33,220 bases of DNA from Microcaldota archaeon. Its GTDB lineage: Archaea > Micrarchaeota > Micrarchaeia > Anstonellales > Bilamarchaeaceae. The notes below the pieces were generated by a model, which was given only the letters and a program-made list of their open reading frames with translations, was not told the origin of the DNA and made no database searches. The stretch is from assembly GCA_029557835.1 (NCBI GenBank), contig JAKQHW010000016.1, positions 1 to 33,220 on the forward strand. Reading direction: 5' to 3'. Shown here piece after piece: positions 1-8,358 of the stretch; within the stretch, counting starts at the first letter, position 1; every line of letters begins with the position of its first letter. The translations under genes were made by a program, and so were the position numbers.

Positions 1-345
1 CTCATCGTGGGCGGGATAGGGGTCGTGAACACGATGTTCATGAGCGTGATGGAGCAGACTAAGACGATTGGGGTGCTCAAGTCGCTAGGGGCGAAGAACA
101 GGGACGTGATGCTCATATTCGTTTGCGAGGCGGTGATACTCGGGTTTGTGGGCGGCGTGATGGGGGTGGTGCTGAGCTTCTTCGGGGCGGCACTGCTGGC
201 TGCGCTTGGGCTTTCAACCGTGATTACGGTTGAACTTATTGCGCTGGGAGTGGTGTTCTCATCGATTGTCGGGGTTCTGGCCGGAGTGGTGCCCGCAAAG
301 AACGCGGCATCCATCTCACCGGTTGAGGCATTGCGGTATGAGTGA
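1..345 (+). CDS. ABC transporter permease, MacB/FtsX-like, C-terminal fragment (truncated by window edge)
   Basis: Frame open from the window edge; IVGGIGVVNTMFMSVMEQTKTIGVLKSLGAKNRDVM... is a typical FtsX/MacB permease C-terminal signature with TM helices. Confidence 0.85.
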   Translation, partial: LIVGGIGVVNTMFMSVMEQTKTIGVLKSLGAKNRDVMLIFVCEAVILGFVGGVMGVVLSFFGAALLAALGLSTVITVELIALGVVFSSIVGVLAGVVPAKNAASISPVEALRYE

Positions 346-437
346 GCCCCTATTGGGAGTTAATGGGGGATAAATTTGGGGCTTAATCCGGGGAATTTAT
401 TTATAAGCGGAGGATTTTCTTCCTTAGGTGGTTTGAA

Positions 438-872
438 ATGAACAGAAAAATGAAGGCGGGATTCATTGCGCTACTGTGCCTTTTCGGCGCGGGGTTCGCG
501 ATGAACGGGGATGGAGCAGCAAGGCAGGAGCTGCCCATGGAGATTAGGGCGCAGTTCATGGAAGCGGCGCACACTGGGGACTACGAGACCGCGATGGCGC
601 TGCACGGGAAGTATGGAATCGGAGGGAAGAAAATGGAACATGCGGCCCCGGAGATGTTCCAGTTGAAGGCGAACATCTTTGAGGCGATGGGGGACGGTGA
701 CTGGATGGGCGCAGTGCAGCTGCAGGACCAGTTTAGGGAACTGGCGAGGGATGCGATGGATGGGATGCCCCCTCAGCCTGGGCCCGGGATGCGTGGCCGC
801 GGATTTGGGCAGCCCGGGAGGGGCGGCAGGGTGCGCGGGCCCCCCACAGAAATAGTGGAAGTCGCGGAGTGA
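438..872 (+). CDS. Hypothetical small secreted protein with two helical-hairpin-like repeats and a Gly/Pro/Arg-rich tail
   Basis: N-terminal signal-like stretch MNRKMKAGFIALLCLFGAGFA; SD-like AGGTGG upstream; TATA-like TTTATAAG near 398-405. Confidence 0.7.
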   Translation: MNRKMKAGFIALLCLFGAGFAMNGDGAARQELPMEIRAQFMEAAHTGDYETAMALHGKYGIGGKKMEHAAPEMFQLKANIFEAMGDGDWMGAVQLQDQFRELARDAMDGMPPQPGPGMRGRGFGQPGRGGRVRGPPTEIVEVAE

Positions 873-884
873 AGAGCTCCGCGA
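862..884. terminator. Hairpin TCGCGGAG-TGAAGAG-CTCCGCGA followed on + by TTCCTTTTATTTTA; probable terminator between convergent genes
   Basis: 8-bp perfect inverted repeat read directly; T-rich tract immediately 3' on +; stop codon TGA (870-872) lies in the loop. Confidence 0.65.
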
Positions 885-890
885 TTCCTT

Positions 891-3134
891 TTATTTTACG
901 CACTGCACGTAGTAGGTGAGCCTTCCATTCTCGTTCTTGATTGAGACGCCGTGCACCTCGTTTTCGAAGCCCGGGAACTCGTTGTCGAACTCCTCGCAGA
1001 AGTCCAGGTAATCCATTATCTTCTGGGTTTGGGGGGAGAATTTCTCCCCGGGCATCATCATGGGGATTCCGGGCGGGTAGGGGACTATCATCGCGGCGGA
1101 GATTTTTCCCTTCAAATCCTTCAATTTGGCCTTTTGGACCTTCCCCTGGACCAGGAGGCGGTAGGATTCCGCGGGTGCCATCTCCTGCGGGGGGAGCACG
1201 GAGTAGGCCTCGTGGATTATGCTGGAGATGCCTTCCTTTACGAAGAAGGCATGCATGCCCGCGCAGAGCTTCTGGAGGGTGAGGCCCTTGTATATGGAGG
1301 GGTATTTTTCTGCGAGTTCAGGGAATACGCTCTCCATCTGGGCGTTGGAATCATAGAGTTCCTTGAATTCGTGGAGGGCGTCCAGGAGGGTGGCGGATTT
1401 GCCCTTCGTGGTGCCTATTGTGAAGAGGCACAGGAAGGAGTAGTGGCCTGTTTTTTCCACCACTATCCCCCTGTTGTGGAGGAAGCGGGAGACTATCCCC
1501 GCGGGGATGCCGAATTTCTCCATTTTGCCTTTCTTGTTTATGCCCGGGGTGAGGATAGTGACTTTTATCGGGTCCAAAAGGATGTGGTCGTGTTTCAGGT
1601 CCCCGAAACCGTGCCATTTGTCGTTTGGCTTCAGGGCCCAGCAGGCCGGATCTGATTTGAGGGTTTTGTTGTCCACTTTCTCAAAAGGCTTCCCCCTTAT
1701 TTTTTCGGGCTGCCACGAGACGAACCACCATTTCTCCTTCTTGCCCATCTCCACCATCTGCTTGCGGAACTCTATCGCCTCCTCCATCGCCTCGTCCATC
1801 AGGCGGAAGCCGTCGTCCTGCATCATTCTGGTGGCTACATCCAGGGATGCGATTATCCCGTATTGCGGGGAGGTGGATGTGTGCATCATGAATGCTTCGT
1901 TGAAGAGCTCATGGTCTATTTTTTCCTTCCCGCTTTTCACGTGGACCATGGAGCCCTGGGAGAACGCGGCGAGCACCTTGTGCGTGGACTGGGTGGCGAA
2001 CATGGCCGGGAGCGAGGGGTCGTCCCTGGAGGGGTGCATCGCATATCTGCCGGAGTAGAGCGGGTGGAAGCAGGCATACCCGTACCATGCCTCGTCGAAA
2101 TGGAGGCAGTCCACGGAATCCTTGAGGCATTCCTTTATGGACTGGACGTTGTAGCAGAGGCCGTCGTAGGTGGAATTGGTGATTATTGCGAGGCGGGCGG
2201 CTTTTGCGCCCTTTGCCAGTTTGGAGGAGGCGAGCTTCTTCCGGACGGTTTTCGGCTCGAATTCGGAATTGTGGATCGGGCCGATTATGCCGTATTGGTT
2301 GCGGGTGGGGATGAAATACGCCGGGATGGCGCCGGTCATTATTATCGCGTGCATGGCGGACTTGTGGCAATTGCGGTCCGCCAGCACAACCTGCCCCGGC
2401 GTGACGGTGCCGTGGAACACTATTTTGTTAGCGGTGGATGTGCCGTTGGTCACAAAATAGGTACGGTCCGCACCAAAGGCCTTCGCGGCTTCGGATTCCG
2501 CCTTTCCCACCACCTCAGTATGCTCGAGGAGGGAGCCGAGCTCAGGGACGGAGACGGATAAATCCGCCCGGAACGTGTTTTCCCCGAAGAAATCGAAAAA
2601 GAAGCGGCCGGAGGGGGACTTGCGGAAGGCTATCCCGCCCATGTGGCCCGGAGTGTGCCAAGCGTATTTCCATTCGTATGTGTAGTTTACCAGTTCGCGG
2701 AAGAAGGGCGGGAGCATGCTGTCGATGTATTTTTTCGCGGCTTCCACCACCATGCCCACGTTGAAGTCCAGGGTGTCCTCAAGGAGCCATATATATCCGC
2801 TGGTGTTGGAGACTATATCCAGGGGAATCTTCCCGACCTCGAGCTTGTTGGCCACGAGGAAGATGGGCAGGTTCCTGTTCTGGAAGCGCATTGTCCCCAA
2901 TAGTTTTGAAGGCTTGAGGGACCAGTCGATTATCACGCAGCTTATTGCCTTGTTCGAACGGAAGACAAGTTCCCCTTCATCCAAAGTGTAGGCCCGGAGC
3001 ACCTGGAAGCCCATTGAGGAAAGCTTGCCGGTGAATGTTTTTACCGCGGCGCTTATGGTTTCCTGGCCTTCCGGCTCTTTTCCCACGACCAAAATGGGGC
3101 AGTTTTTGTATTCAAGTATGTCCATTTCATCCAC
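891..3134 (-). CDS. Orn/Lys/Arg decarboxylase-type PLP enzyme with N-terminal receiver-like domain
   Basis: 747 aa; TYFVTNGTSTANKIVFHGTVTPGQVVLADRNCHKSAMHA and STHKVLAAFSQGSMVH (PLP-Lys region) are family hallmarks. Confidence 0.93.
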   Translation of the reverse strand: MDEMDILEYKNCPILVVGKEPEGQETISAAVKTFTGKLSSMGFQVLRAYTLDEGELVFRSNKAISCVIIDWSLKPSKLLGTMRFQNRNLPIFLVANKLEVGKIPLDIVSNTSGYIWLLEDTLDFNVGMVVEAAKKYIDSMLPPFFRELVNYTYEWKYAWHTPGHMGGIAFRKSPSGRFFFDFFGENTFRADLSVSVPELGSLLEHTEVVGKAESEAAKAFGADRTYFVTNGTSTANKIVFHGTVTPGQVVLADRNCHKSAMHAIIMTGAIPAYFIPTRNQYGIIGPIHNSEFEPKTVRKKLASSKLAKGAKAARLAIITNSTYDGLCYNVQSIKECLKDSVDCLHFDEAWYGYACFHPLYSGRYAMHPSRDDPSLPAMFATQSTHKVLAAFSQGSMVHVKSGKEKIDHELFNEAFMMHTSTSPQYGIIASLDVATRMMQDDGFRLMDEAMEEAIEFRKQMVEMGKKEKWWFVSWQPEKIRGKPFEKVDNKTLKSDPACWALKPNDKWHGFGDLKHDHILLDPIKVTILTPGINKKGKMEKFGIPAGIVSRFLHNRGIVVEKTGHYSFLCLFTIGTTKGKSATLLDALHEFKELYDSNAQMESVFPELAEKYPSIYKGLTLQKLCAGMHAFFVKEGISSIIHEAYSVLPPQEMAPAESYRLLVQGKVQKAKLKDLKGKISAAMIVPYPPGIPMMMPGEKFSPQTQKIMDYLDFCEEFDNEFPGFENEVHGVSIKNENGRLTYYVQCVK

Positions 3135-4530
3135 CTTTGGGAACCCAGCCGGGCTTCTTCAATTTGAGGATTATGAGGGGCATTATGCAGACAAGGGCGA
3201 TACCGCCCATCGTGAAGAGGTGGAAGAATGACTCGCTTCCAGTGTCTATGCCGGAAGGGGGGACGAACCCGATGATTATCGCAAAGAGGGACGCCAGGAA
3301 GCCCGTCCCCGCGATGATCCACATGCCTGCGTTTCCACCCGGAACGCAGAATGCGCGCTTCACATCTGGCTGGGAGTGGCGGAGCCTGATTGCCGCCGCG
3401 AACATCAGTAGGTACATTATGAGGTATAGCTGGGCGGTCATTGCGGTGAGTATCCAGTATGAGGCGCTTACCGATGGCATGAATACGAACACCAGGGCGA
3501 GCAGGGATATTATTGCCGCCTGGGTGATGAGGACGTTGGCGGGCATGCCGTTTTCATTCACCTTCTGAAAAAACGGCGGGAGGCTTCCGTCCTTTGCGGT
3601 CACGAGGAGCCCCTTGCTTGGCCCCGCGAGCCAGGTGCTGACCGTGCCGATCGAGCCCACGGCTATGAGGAGGGCCATCATCGGAAGGAACCACAGGATG
3701 TTGAATTCATTGAAGAAATATTGGAACGCCTCCATTATCCCGGCGGTAAGCACTATCTCGGAACGCGGGATTGCCAGGGAAATGGCAAGGGAGCCGAGTG
3801 TGAGCGTGAGGAAGATTATCACTGCGGAGATGAGGATTGCCTTGGGGTAGTTCGTTTGGGGATCCTTCACGCTGCCCGCATGGATTGCGGACATTTCCAT
3901 TCCGGAGAGGCTGAGCAGGACGCCCACGAGGAACACCAGGCTGGCGAGGTTGCCCATCTCCGGGACCAGGTTTTGCATGCTGAGGTCTATCTGCGGGGTT
4001 CCTCCGGAGGAGAGCCAGATGAGGGAGAGGGCGATTATTAGCAGGAGGGGAAAGAGGACACCCACCCAGACGCCGAAGGTGCTGATTAGGCTGGAGGTCT
4101 TCATCCCCCTGAGATTCATGAATGTGGCGCCCCAGGCGATTAGAAGGATTATTGCGAAAGTGTAGATTGGGTTGGTGGCGAGCGCCGGATTGAAGATGAA
4201 TGCGATGGTCGCGGCTGCGAAGGAGAGGATGGTTGGGTACCAGATCACGTTCTCGAACCAGAGGAGCCACATGGCGAGGAATGCCCATCCCTTCCCGAAG
4301 GCTTCCTTCACCCATATGTATACCCCCCCAGTCTGGGGCCAACCGGTCGCGAGCTCTGCGGAAACCAGGGCTACGGGCACAAAGAATATGAGGGATGCGG
4401 CGCCAATGAAAAAAATGGCGGAGAGGCCGTATTCCGCGAGCACGGAGAGCTGTGCCAGGTTAGCGACCGCCGCGACGTTTATCATCACCAGCGCAAAAAC
4501 AGTAAGGGTTTTGGCTTCCTTGGAGACCAT
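3127..4530 (-). CDS. APC-superfamily amino acid antiporter, GadC-like
   Basis: 467 aa, about 12 TM; ATGWPQTGGVYIWVKEAFG, STWLAGPSKGLLVTAKDGSLPPFFQKVNENGMP and VKRAFCVPGG resemble GadC-family sequence. Confidence 0.85.
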   Translation of the reverse strand: MVSKEAKTLTVFALVMINVAAVANLAQLSVLAEYGLSAIFFIGAASLIFFVPVALVSAELATGWPQTGGVYIWVKEAFGKGWAFLAMWLLWFENVIWYPTILSFAAATIAFIFNPALATNPIYTFAIILLIAWGATFMNLRGMKTSSLISTFGVWVGVLFPLLLIIALSLIWLSSGGTPQIDLSMQNLVPEMGNLASLVFLVGVLLSLSGMEMSAIHAGSVKDPQTNYPKAILISAVIIFLTLTLGSLAISLAIPRSEIVLTAGIMEAFQYFFNEFNILWFLPMMALLIAVGSIGTVSTWLAGPSKGLLVTAKDGSLPPFFQKVNENGMPANVLITQAAIISLLALVFVFMPSVSASYWILTAMTAQLYLIMYLLMFAAAIRLRHSQPDVKRAFCVPGGNAGMWIIAGTGFLASLFAIIIGFVPPSGIDTGSESFFHLFTMGGIALVCIMPLIILKLKKPGWVPKGG

Positions 4531-4534
4531 GGTG

Positions 4535-5527
4535 CTAGGTTCTTGGATAACGTATATAATGATTGTTGGTTGGCAGTTTCCCCTTTAGAAGCACTATCCT
4601 TGAGTCCGCGCATTCGTCCTTGTATTTGTAGGAAGGCATGAATTTTAGCAGGGATTTGGAGAATTCCTTTACGTATTCGTGGGAAGGCATGTTCTCCTCC
4701 TTCAGGCGGAGGCGGGAGTAGCCGAGGAACATGTAGGCCTTCACTTCTATGTAAGTGGGGGCGGCGGATTCGAACAATTCTGCATATTGGGGGAGCATTG
4801 CGGGAAGGTCGTTCACTCCCTTGATTACGGTGAAGCGGATCACCGTGTTGCAGTCCATATCCTTCAGAAGTGACAAGGAGCGCTTCAAACGGCTCCAGCC
4901 GTTCGGGTAAATGGAGCGGTTTATCTTTTTGAATAAGGCGGGGGTGGGCGCATCCACGGAAATGTAAAGGTTGGTGAGGCCCGTTCCCTCCAGTTTCTTT
5001 ATCATGGAGGGCTCCTGGCCGTTGGAGACCACGAAAATGGTTTTCACTTCCTTGCGGGAGCGGAGCTCCCTCACCAGTTCGGGGAGGAGCGGATAGAGGG
5101 TTGGCTCGCCGGAGAGGGAGATGGCCCAGTGGGAGGGGAATTCGGAAAAGGATTTTTGGAAGAGGGGGCGGTCAACATCATGGGCGCCTCCGATGCCGGA
5201 GAGGAGCTTTTTTCTGGAGGCGACGCAGGCATCTATTATTTGCTCGGGGGAATCCGCTTCCTCCTTCAAAGAAAAGGATTTCTGCATCCATTCCATTGGG
5301 CGCCAACAAAAAATGCAGGATTGCTGGCACCAGGCCGCGGAGGGGCTCATCTGGCAGCACTTATACGTTTCCACCCCGTAGAATTTCTGCTTGTAGCAGG
5401 AGCCTTTGCCACGGAGGGATTTTCTTGTCCAGGAGCAGATTTGCACGGCCGAGTGCCTTCCGGCCAACCCGTATTGCTTGTTCAGGAGTTGCTTGCGGAC
5501 CTCGGGAGTGAATTCGGAAGAGGTCAT
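4535..5527 (-). CDS. taw1: 4-demethylwyosine synthase (TYW1 / Taw1), radical SAM
   Basis: CYKQKFYGVETYKCCQMSPSAAWCQQSCIFCWRPMEW: TYW1 radical-SAM cysteine arrangement; SGEPTLYPLLPELV. Confidence 0.93.
   Translation of the reverse strand: MTSSEFTPEVRKQLLNKQYGLAGRHSAVQICSWTRKSLRGKGSCYKQKFYGVETYKCCQMSPSAAWCQQSCIFCWRPMEWMQKSFSLKEEADSPEQIIDACVASRKKLLSGIGGAHDVDRPLFQKSFSEFPSHWAISLSGEPTLYPLLPELVRELRSRKEVKTIFVVSNGQEPSMIKKLEGTGLTNLYISVDAPTPALFKKINRSIYPNGWSRLKRSLSLLKDMDCNTVIRFTVIKGVNDLPAMLPQYAELFESAAPTYIEVKAYMFLGYSRLRLKEENMPSHEYVKEFSKSLLKFMPSYKYKDECADSRIVLLKGKLPTNNHYIRYPRT
4552..4561 (-). promoter_or_regulatory. TATA-like box (CATTATATAC on minus) about 26 nt before the antiporter ATG; candidate leaderless promoter inside the taw1 3' end
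   Basis: Sequence gtatataatg at 4552-4561; spacing to ATG at 4530 matches archaeal TATA-TSS distance. Confidence 0.5.
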
Positions 5528-6210
5528 TCTTCCGTCTTCTCTTCCTTCTTTGCCTTCTTGGCCCTGGGCTTCTTCTCCTTCGCGGGCTTCTCGGCGGACT
5601 CTTCCTTCTTTTTCGCCTTCTTCTTTTTCCCGCCTATTTCGGCAACTGCGTCCGAAAGGGCCTCGAGGTCGGACTCGAGGGCCTTGCAGCCGCGCACGAG
5701 CATCTCCCGCGCGCCCATCTGCATGAAGCTCTCTGCCTTGAACACGAACGTGCCGTCGTCCTTTTCCTCGTAGGCGACCATGCCCGCCTGGAACTTGGCG
5801 TGCTTCCTGCCGGCGCCGAGGACAGCCTTCCCCTCCAGGCGGAGGGACTGGTTGTCGATAAGCGTGACTATGGGTATCTTCGGCTCCGCGACCTCGATTG
5901 CGGCATCCCCGCTCTTCAGGTCGCCGGAGCAGACCGTGGCCGGGCCCTGCACGTCCAGCACGAAGGACGCCTCGGAAGAGGCGGGGAGGCCGTCCGGCGT
6001 CCTTATCGGGATCATGCCTATGCGGTGGGCTATGTATTCGTCGAAAATGGATGAGGAGTTCTCATACATTATTATCCGGTCTATCGCAAGCACCGGCACC
6101 CTGTTTATGGAATAGCGCCTGACCGCGTTCGCGACCGGGAGGGAAACGCCCTTTACGGCAAAAGAAAACCTGTTTTCCTGCTCATTCAGGGGCTTTATGT
6201 CCATGCTCAC
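5524..6210 (-). CDS. rpoD: DNA-directed RNA polymerase subunit D, with Lys-rich C-terminal tail
   Basis: [44 protein letters not shown]; position after rps11. Confidence 0.95.
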   Translation of the reverse strand: MSMDIKPLNEQENRFSFAVKGVSLPVANAVRRYSINRVPVLAIDRIIMYENSSSIFDEYIAHRIGMIPIRTPDGLPASSEASFVLDVQGPATVCSGDLKSGDAAIEVAEPKIPIVTLIDNQSLRLEGKAVLGAGRKHAKFQAGMVAYEEKDDGTFVFKAESFMQMGAREMLVRGCKALESDLEALSDAVAEIGGKKKKAKKKEESAEKPAKEKKPRAKKAKKEEKTEE

Positions 6211-6719
6211 ACCCTTCTTCCCCTTCTTCCGCCCCTCCTCTTCATCGAATCGGTGGGCAACGGGGTGACGTCCTCTATCCTGCCTACCCGGACCTTCATC
6301 CTTGCGATGGTCCTGACGACCGCCTGTGCGCCGCCCCCGGGCGTCTTGGATTTGTTGCCCCCTGGGGCGCGTATCTTTATGTGGACCGTGTCGATGCCCT
6401 TCTCCCTGAGCTGGTTCACGACCTTGCCCGCGGCCTGCATCGCGGCGTAGGGCTTGCCCTCCTCACGCGAGGATTTGACCATCATTCCGCCGCTTGCCCA
6501 TGCGAGGGTCTCGGCGCCGCTTATGTCTGTAGCGGTTATTATCGTGTCGTTCTTGGAGGAATAGACGTGGACCACGGCGAGCTTGCCCTTCTTCCTCTCG
6601 CGGGGCTTCTCCTCCGCGGGCTTCTGTTCCCCGGGCTTGGCCTCCGCCGCCGGCTTCTCCTCGGCCGCATCCGCCTTCTTCTCGACTGCCTTCGCTTCGG
6701 TCTTTTCTTCTTCTGGCAT
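6207..6719 (-). CDS. rps11: 30S ribosomal protein S11 with acidic/Lys-rich N-terminal extension
   Basis: [39 protein letters not shown]...RGGRRGRRV. Confidence 0.96.
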   Translation of the reverse strand: MPEEEKTEAKAVEKKADAAEEKPAAEAKPGEQKPAEEKPRERKKGKLAVVHVYSSKNDTIITATDISGAETLAWASGGMMVKSSREEGKPYAAMQAAGKVVNQLREKGIDTVHIKIRAPGGNKSKTPGGGAQAVVRTIARMKVRVGRIEDVTPLPTDSMKRRGGRRGRRV

Positions 6720-6730
6720 ATCATCAACCT

Positions 6731-7273
6731 CTAGGCGGCCTCGGCCGGCTTCTCCTCCTTGGGCTCCTCGGCCTGGACCGGGGGCCTTGCCTCAAGGTCT
6801 ATCGGCCTTGAGTAGGATATCCGGGGCTCCTCGTCGCTCGCGACCAGGTAGCTTGGGGCCGATATCCTCCTGCCTCCGATGGATATGAAGCCGTGGGTTA
6901 TGAGCTGCCTCGCCTGTGCCATGGTCTTGGCCAGCCCCTTGCGCACCACGCGCGTCTGGAGCCGTCTCTCGAGTATGTCCTTCACGGTGAGGGATAGTAT
7001 GTCCTCCAGCTTTGCGTCCCTCTGGATTATGCCGAGCTTGTGAAGCTTGTCCATGAGCTTGCCTATGTCCCTCTGCCTCTCCTCTTCGGAAAGCGAGAGC
7101 AGGCGCCTCGCGTCCCTCCTCGCCTTCTTTAGCTCGCGGTCCATCACCCATAGCTCCCGCATGCTCTTGAGCCCGTACAACCTCTTCAGGCCCTTCTCTT
7201 CCTTCAGCCTGTCGAGGTCCCAAAGCCTTTTCGGCTTTTCATACTTGTTTGAGAATTTCCTGGGGTCTCCCAT
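6731..7273 (-). CDS. rps4: 30S ribosomal protein S4
   Basis: [26 protein letters not shown]...[44 protein letters not shown]. Confidence 0.96.
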   Translation of the reverse strand: MGDPRKFSNKYEKPKRLWDLDRLKEEKGLKRLYGLKSMRELWVMDRELKKARRDARRLLSLSEEERQRDIGKLMDKLHKLGIIQRDAKLEDILSLTVKDILERRLQTRVVRKGLAKTMAQARQLITHGFISIGGRRISAPSYLVASDEEPRISYSRPIDLEARPPVQAEEPKEEKPAEAA

Positions 7274-7281
7274 CTAGCCAC

Positions 7282-7962
7282 CTATTTCTTTGCCTCCTTC
7301 GCGGCCGGGGCCGGGGCCGCGGCCTTCGCCGGGCCTGCGCCTGCCGGTGCCGCCGCCTGTGCCGCCTGCGCCTTCTGCGCCTGCGCGGCTCCGAGTATCG
7401 TCTTCCTCAGCACTCCGAGGGCCATCCCTTTCCTTCCGGTGTTCCTGGTCCTCTGCCCGCGGACCTTCTTGCCGTAGGCGTGCCTGTAGCCCTTCCAGGT
7501 GTAGAGCTTCTTCTCGCGCTCTATGTCCTGGCGCTGGGCGAATGCTAGGTCGTTCATTATCACGTGGACATCCTTCCCGGTTTCCGGATCCTTCCTCCTG
7601 TTGAGGAGGTAGTGCGGGATTTTCCTCGTGTGCATGCTTGCGAGTATCTTGTCGGCCTTCTCTATCTGCTCGTCCGTGAGCTTCCCGGCCTTCTCCGTCG
7701 GGGATATGCCGAGCTCCTCGGCGATTATGCTGGCGAAGACCTTGCTTGTGGTGTGGCTCACTCCCCTCACCCTCATGAGCCCCCTGTCGAGCCTGGTGCC
7801 GCCCATCACATCCTTGCCCGCGATGCGGACTATTCCCCTGAGGCCCGGCTCAAGCTGCATCTCCTTCCTCGGGGCCGGCTTGGCCTTCTTTTTCTCGTCA
7901 ACCTTGACTTCCTTCGGCTGCTCCTCGGCGCCTTTCTTCGGTTTCCTTTCCTTCTTTGCCAA
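7282..7962 (-). CDS. rps13: 30S ribosomal protein S13 with low-complexity N- and C-terminal extensions
   Basis: GIVRIAGKDVMGGTRLDRGLMRVRGVSHTTSKVFAS...VRGQRTRNTGRKGMALGV. Confidence 0.96.
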   Translation of the reverse strand: MAKKERKPKKGAEEQPKEVKVDEKKKAKPAPRKEMQLEPGLRGIVRIAGKDVMGGTRLDRGLMRVRGVSHTTSKVFASIIAEELGISPTEKAGKLTDEQIEKADKILASMHTRKIPHYLLNRRKDPETGKDVHVIMNDLAFAQRQDIEREKKLYTWKGYRHAYGKKVRGQRTRNTGRKGMALGVLRKTILGAAQAQKAQAAQAAAPAGAGPAKAAAPAPAAKEAKK

Positions 7963-7980
7963 ATAATCACCAATTCGCGG

Positions 7981-8021
7981 GCGTCAGAGGGATTGAGATA
8001 GCGTTCACAATCTGATGACGC
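7981..8021 (-). promoter_or_regulatory. Stem-loop in the rps13 operon leader: GCGTCA/TGACGC outer stem plus GATTG/CAATC inner stem
   Basis: Inverted repeats read directly: 7981-7986 with 8016-8021, and 7991-7995 with 8008-8012. Confidence 0.5.
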
Positions 8022-8055
8022 AAGAACACGCGTAGAGAGAATATACCATAGAAAT

Positions 8056-8066
8056 GCTTAAAAAGC
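8056..8066 (-). promoter_or_regulatory. Candidate TATA element (GCTTTTTAAGC) for the rps13 operon; alternative GGTATATTC at 8040-8048
   Basis: AT-rich boxes upstream of rps13 at archaeal spacing for a leadered transcript. Confidence 0.4.
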
Positions 8067-8276
8067 GTGGTGAGTGGGGAGGATGGCGGATAAACGGAAG
8101 GGGGCCGGGTGTTTTTGGGCTCCTTTTTACCCGGGGCTATTGGCTAGGGCCGAACCGGGGCTTTGCCGGAGTGGGGCGGGTAAAAAAAGGAGTAAGTACA
8201 AAGCGTTTCAAGGCGAAGTTGATGGGGAATCAGAAAATCGGGGGAGGGTCAGAAAGATAGAAGAAAATGGGGCAAT

Positions 8277-8345
8277 AGTTTCGCCGAGGCGAAACTGTGC
8301 GCATTTTTCCAGCAGGAAAAATAGCGAGGGGGTTGTTACCCCCTC
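8277..8345. repeat. Three consecutive perfect hairpins downstream of tRNA-Ser: 8277-8296, 8303-8322, 8326-8345
   Basis: AGTTTCGCC-GA-GGCGAAACT; ATTTTTCC-AGCA-GGAAAAAT; GAGGGGGT-TGTT-ACCCCCTC. Confidence 0.75.
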
Positions 8346-8358
8346 CGCGTTTTCTCTC

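Noticed and set aside
941-2991. Multiple overlapping + ORFs antisense to the decarboxylase (e.g., 951..1655, 1863..2561)
   Set aside because: Shadow ORFs caused by GC-rich codon bias opposite a clearly homologous gene; low-complexity, no family resemblance
5524-6210. Missing Fe-S ferredoxin-like domain in RpoD as a novelty
   Set aside because: The domain appears absent, but RpoD forms lacking it are already known in many archaea
8013-8040. C/D box sRNA suggested by TGATGA at 8013-8018
   Set aside because: No matching CTGA D box at proper spacing nearby on the same strand
8070-8350. SRP RNA, RNase P RNA or a degenerate second tRNA in the spacer
   Set aside because: By eye no SRP helix-8 motif, no RNase P conserved core, and GGTTCGGCCC lacks a T-arm partner; a covariance-model search would settle it
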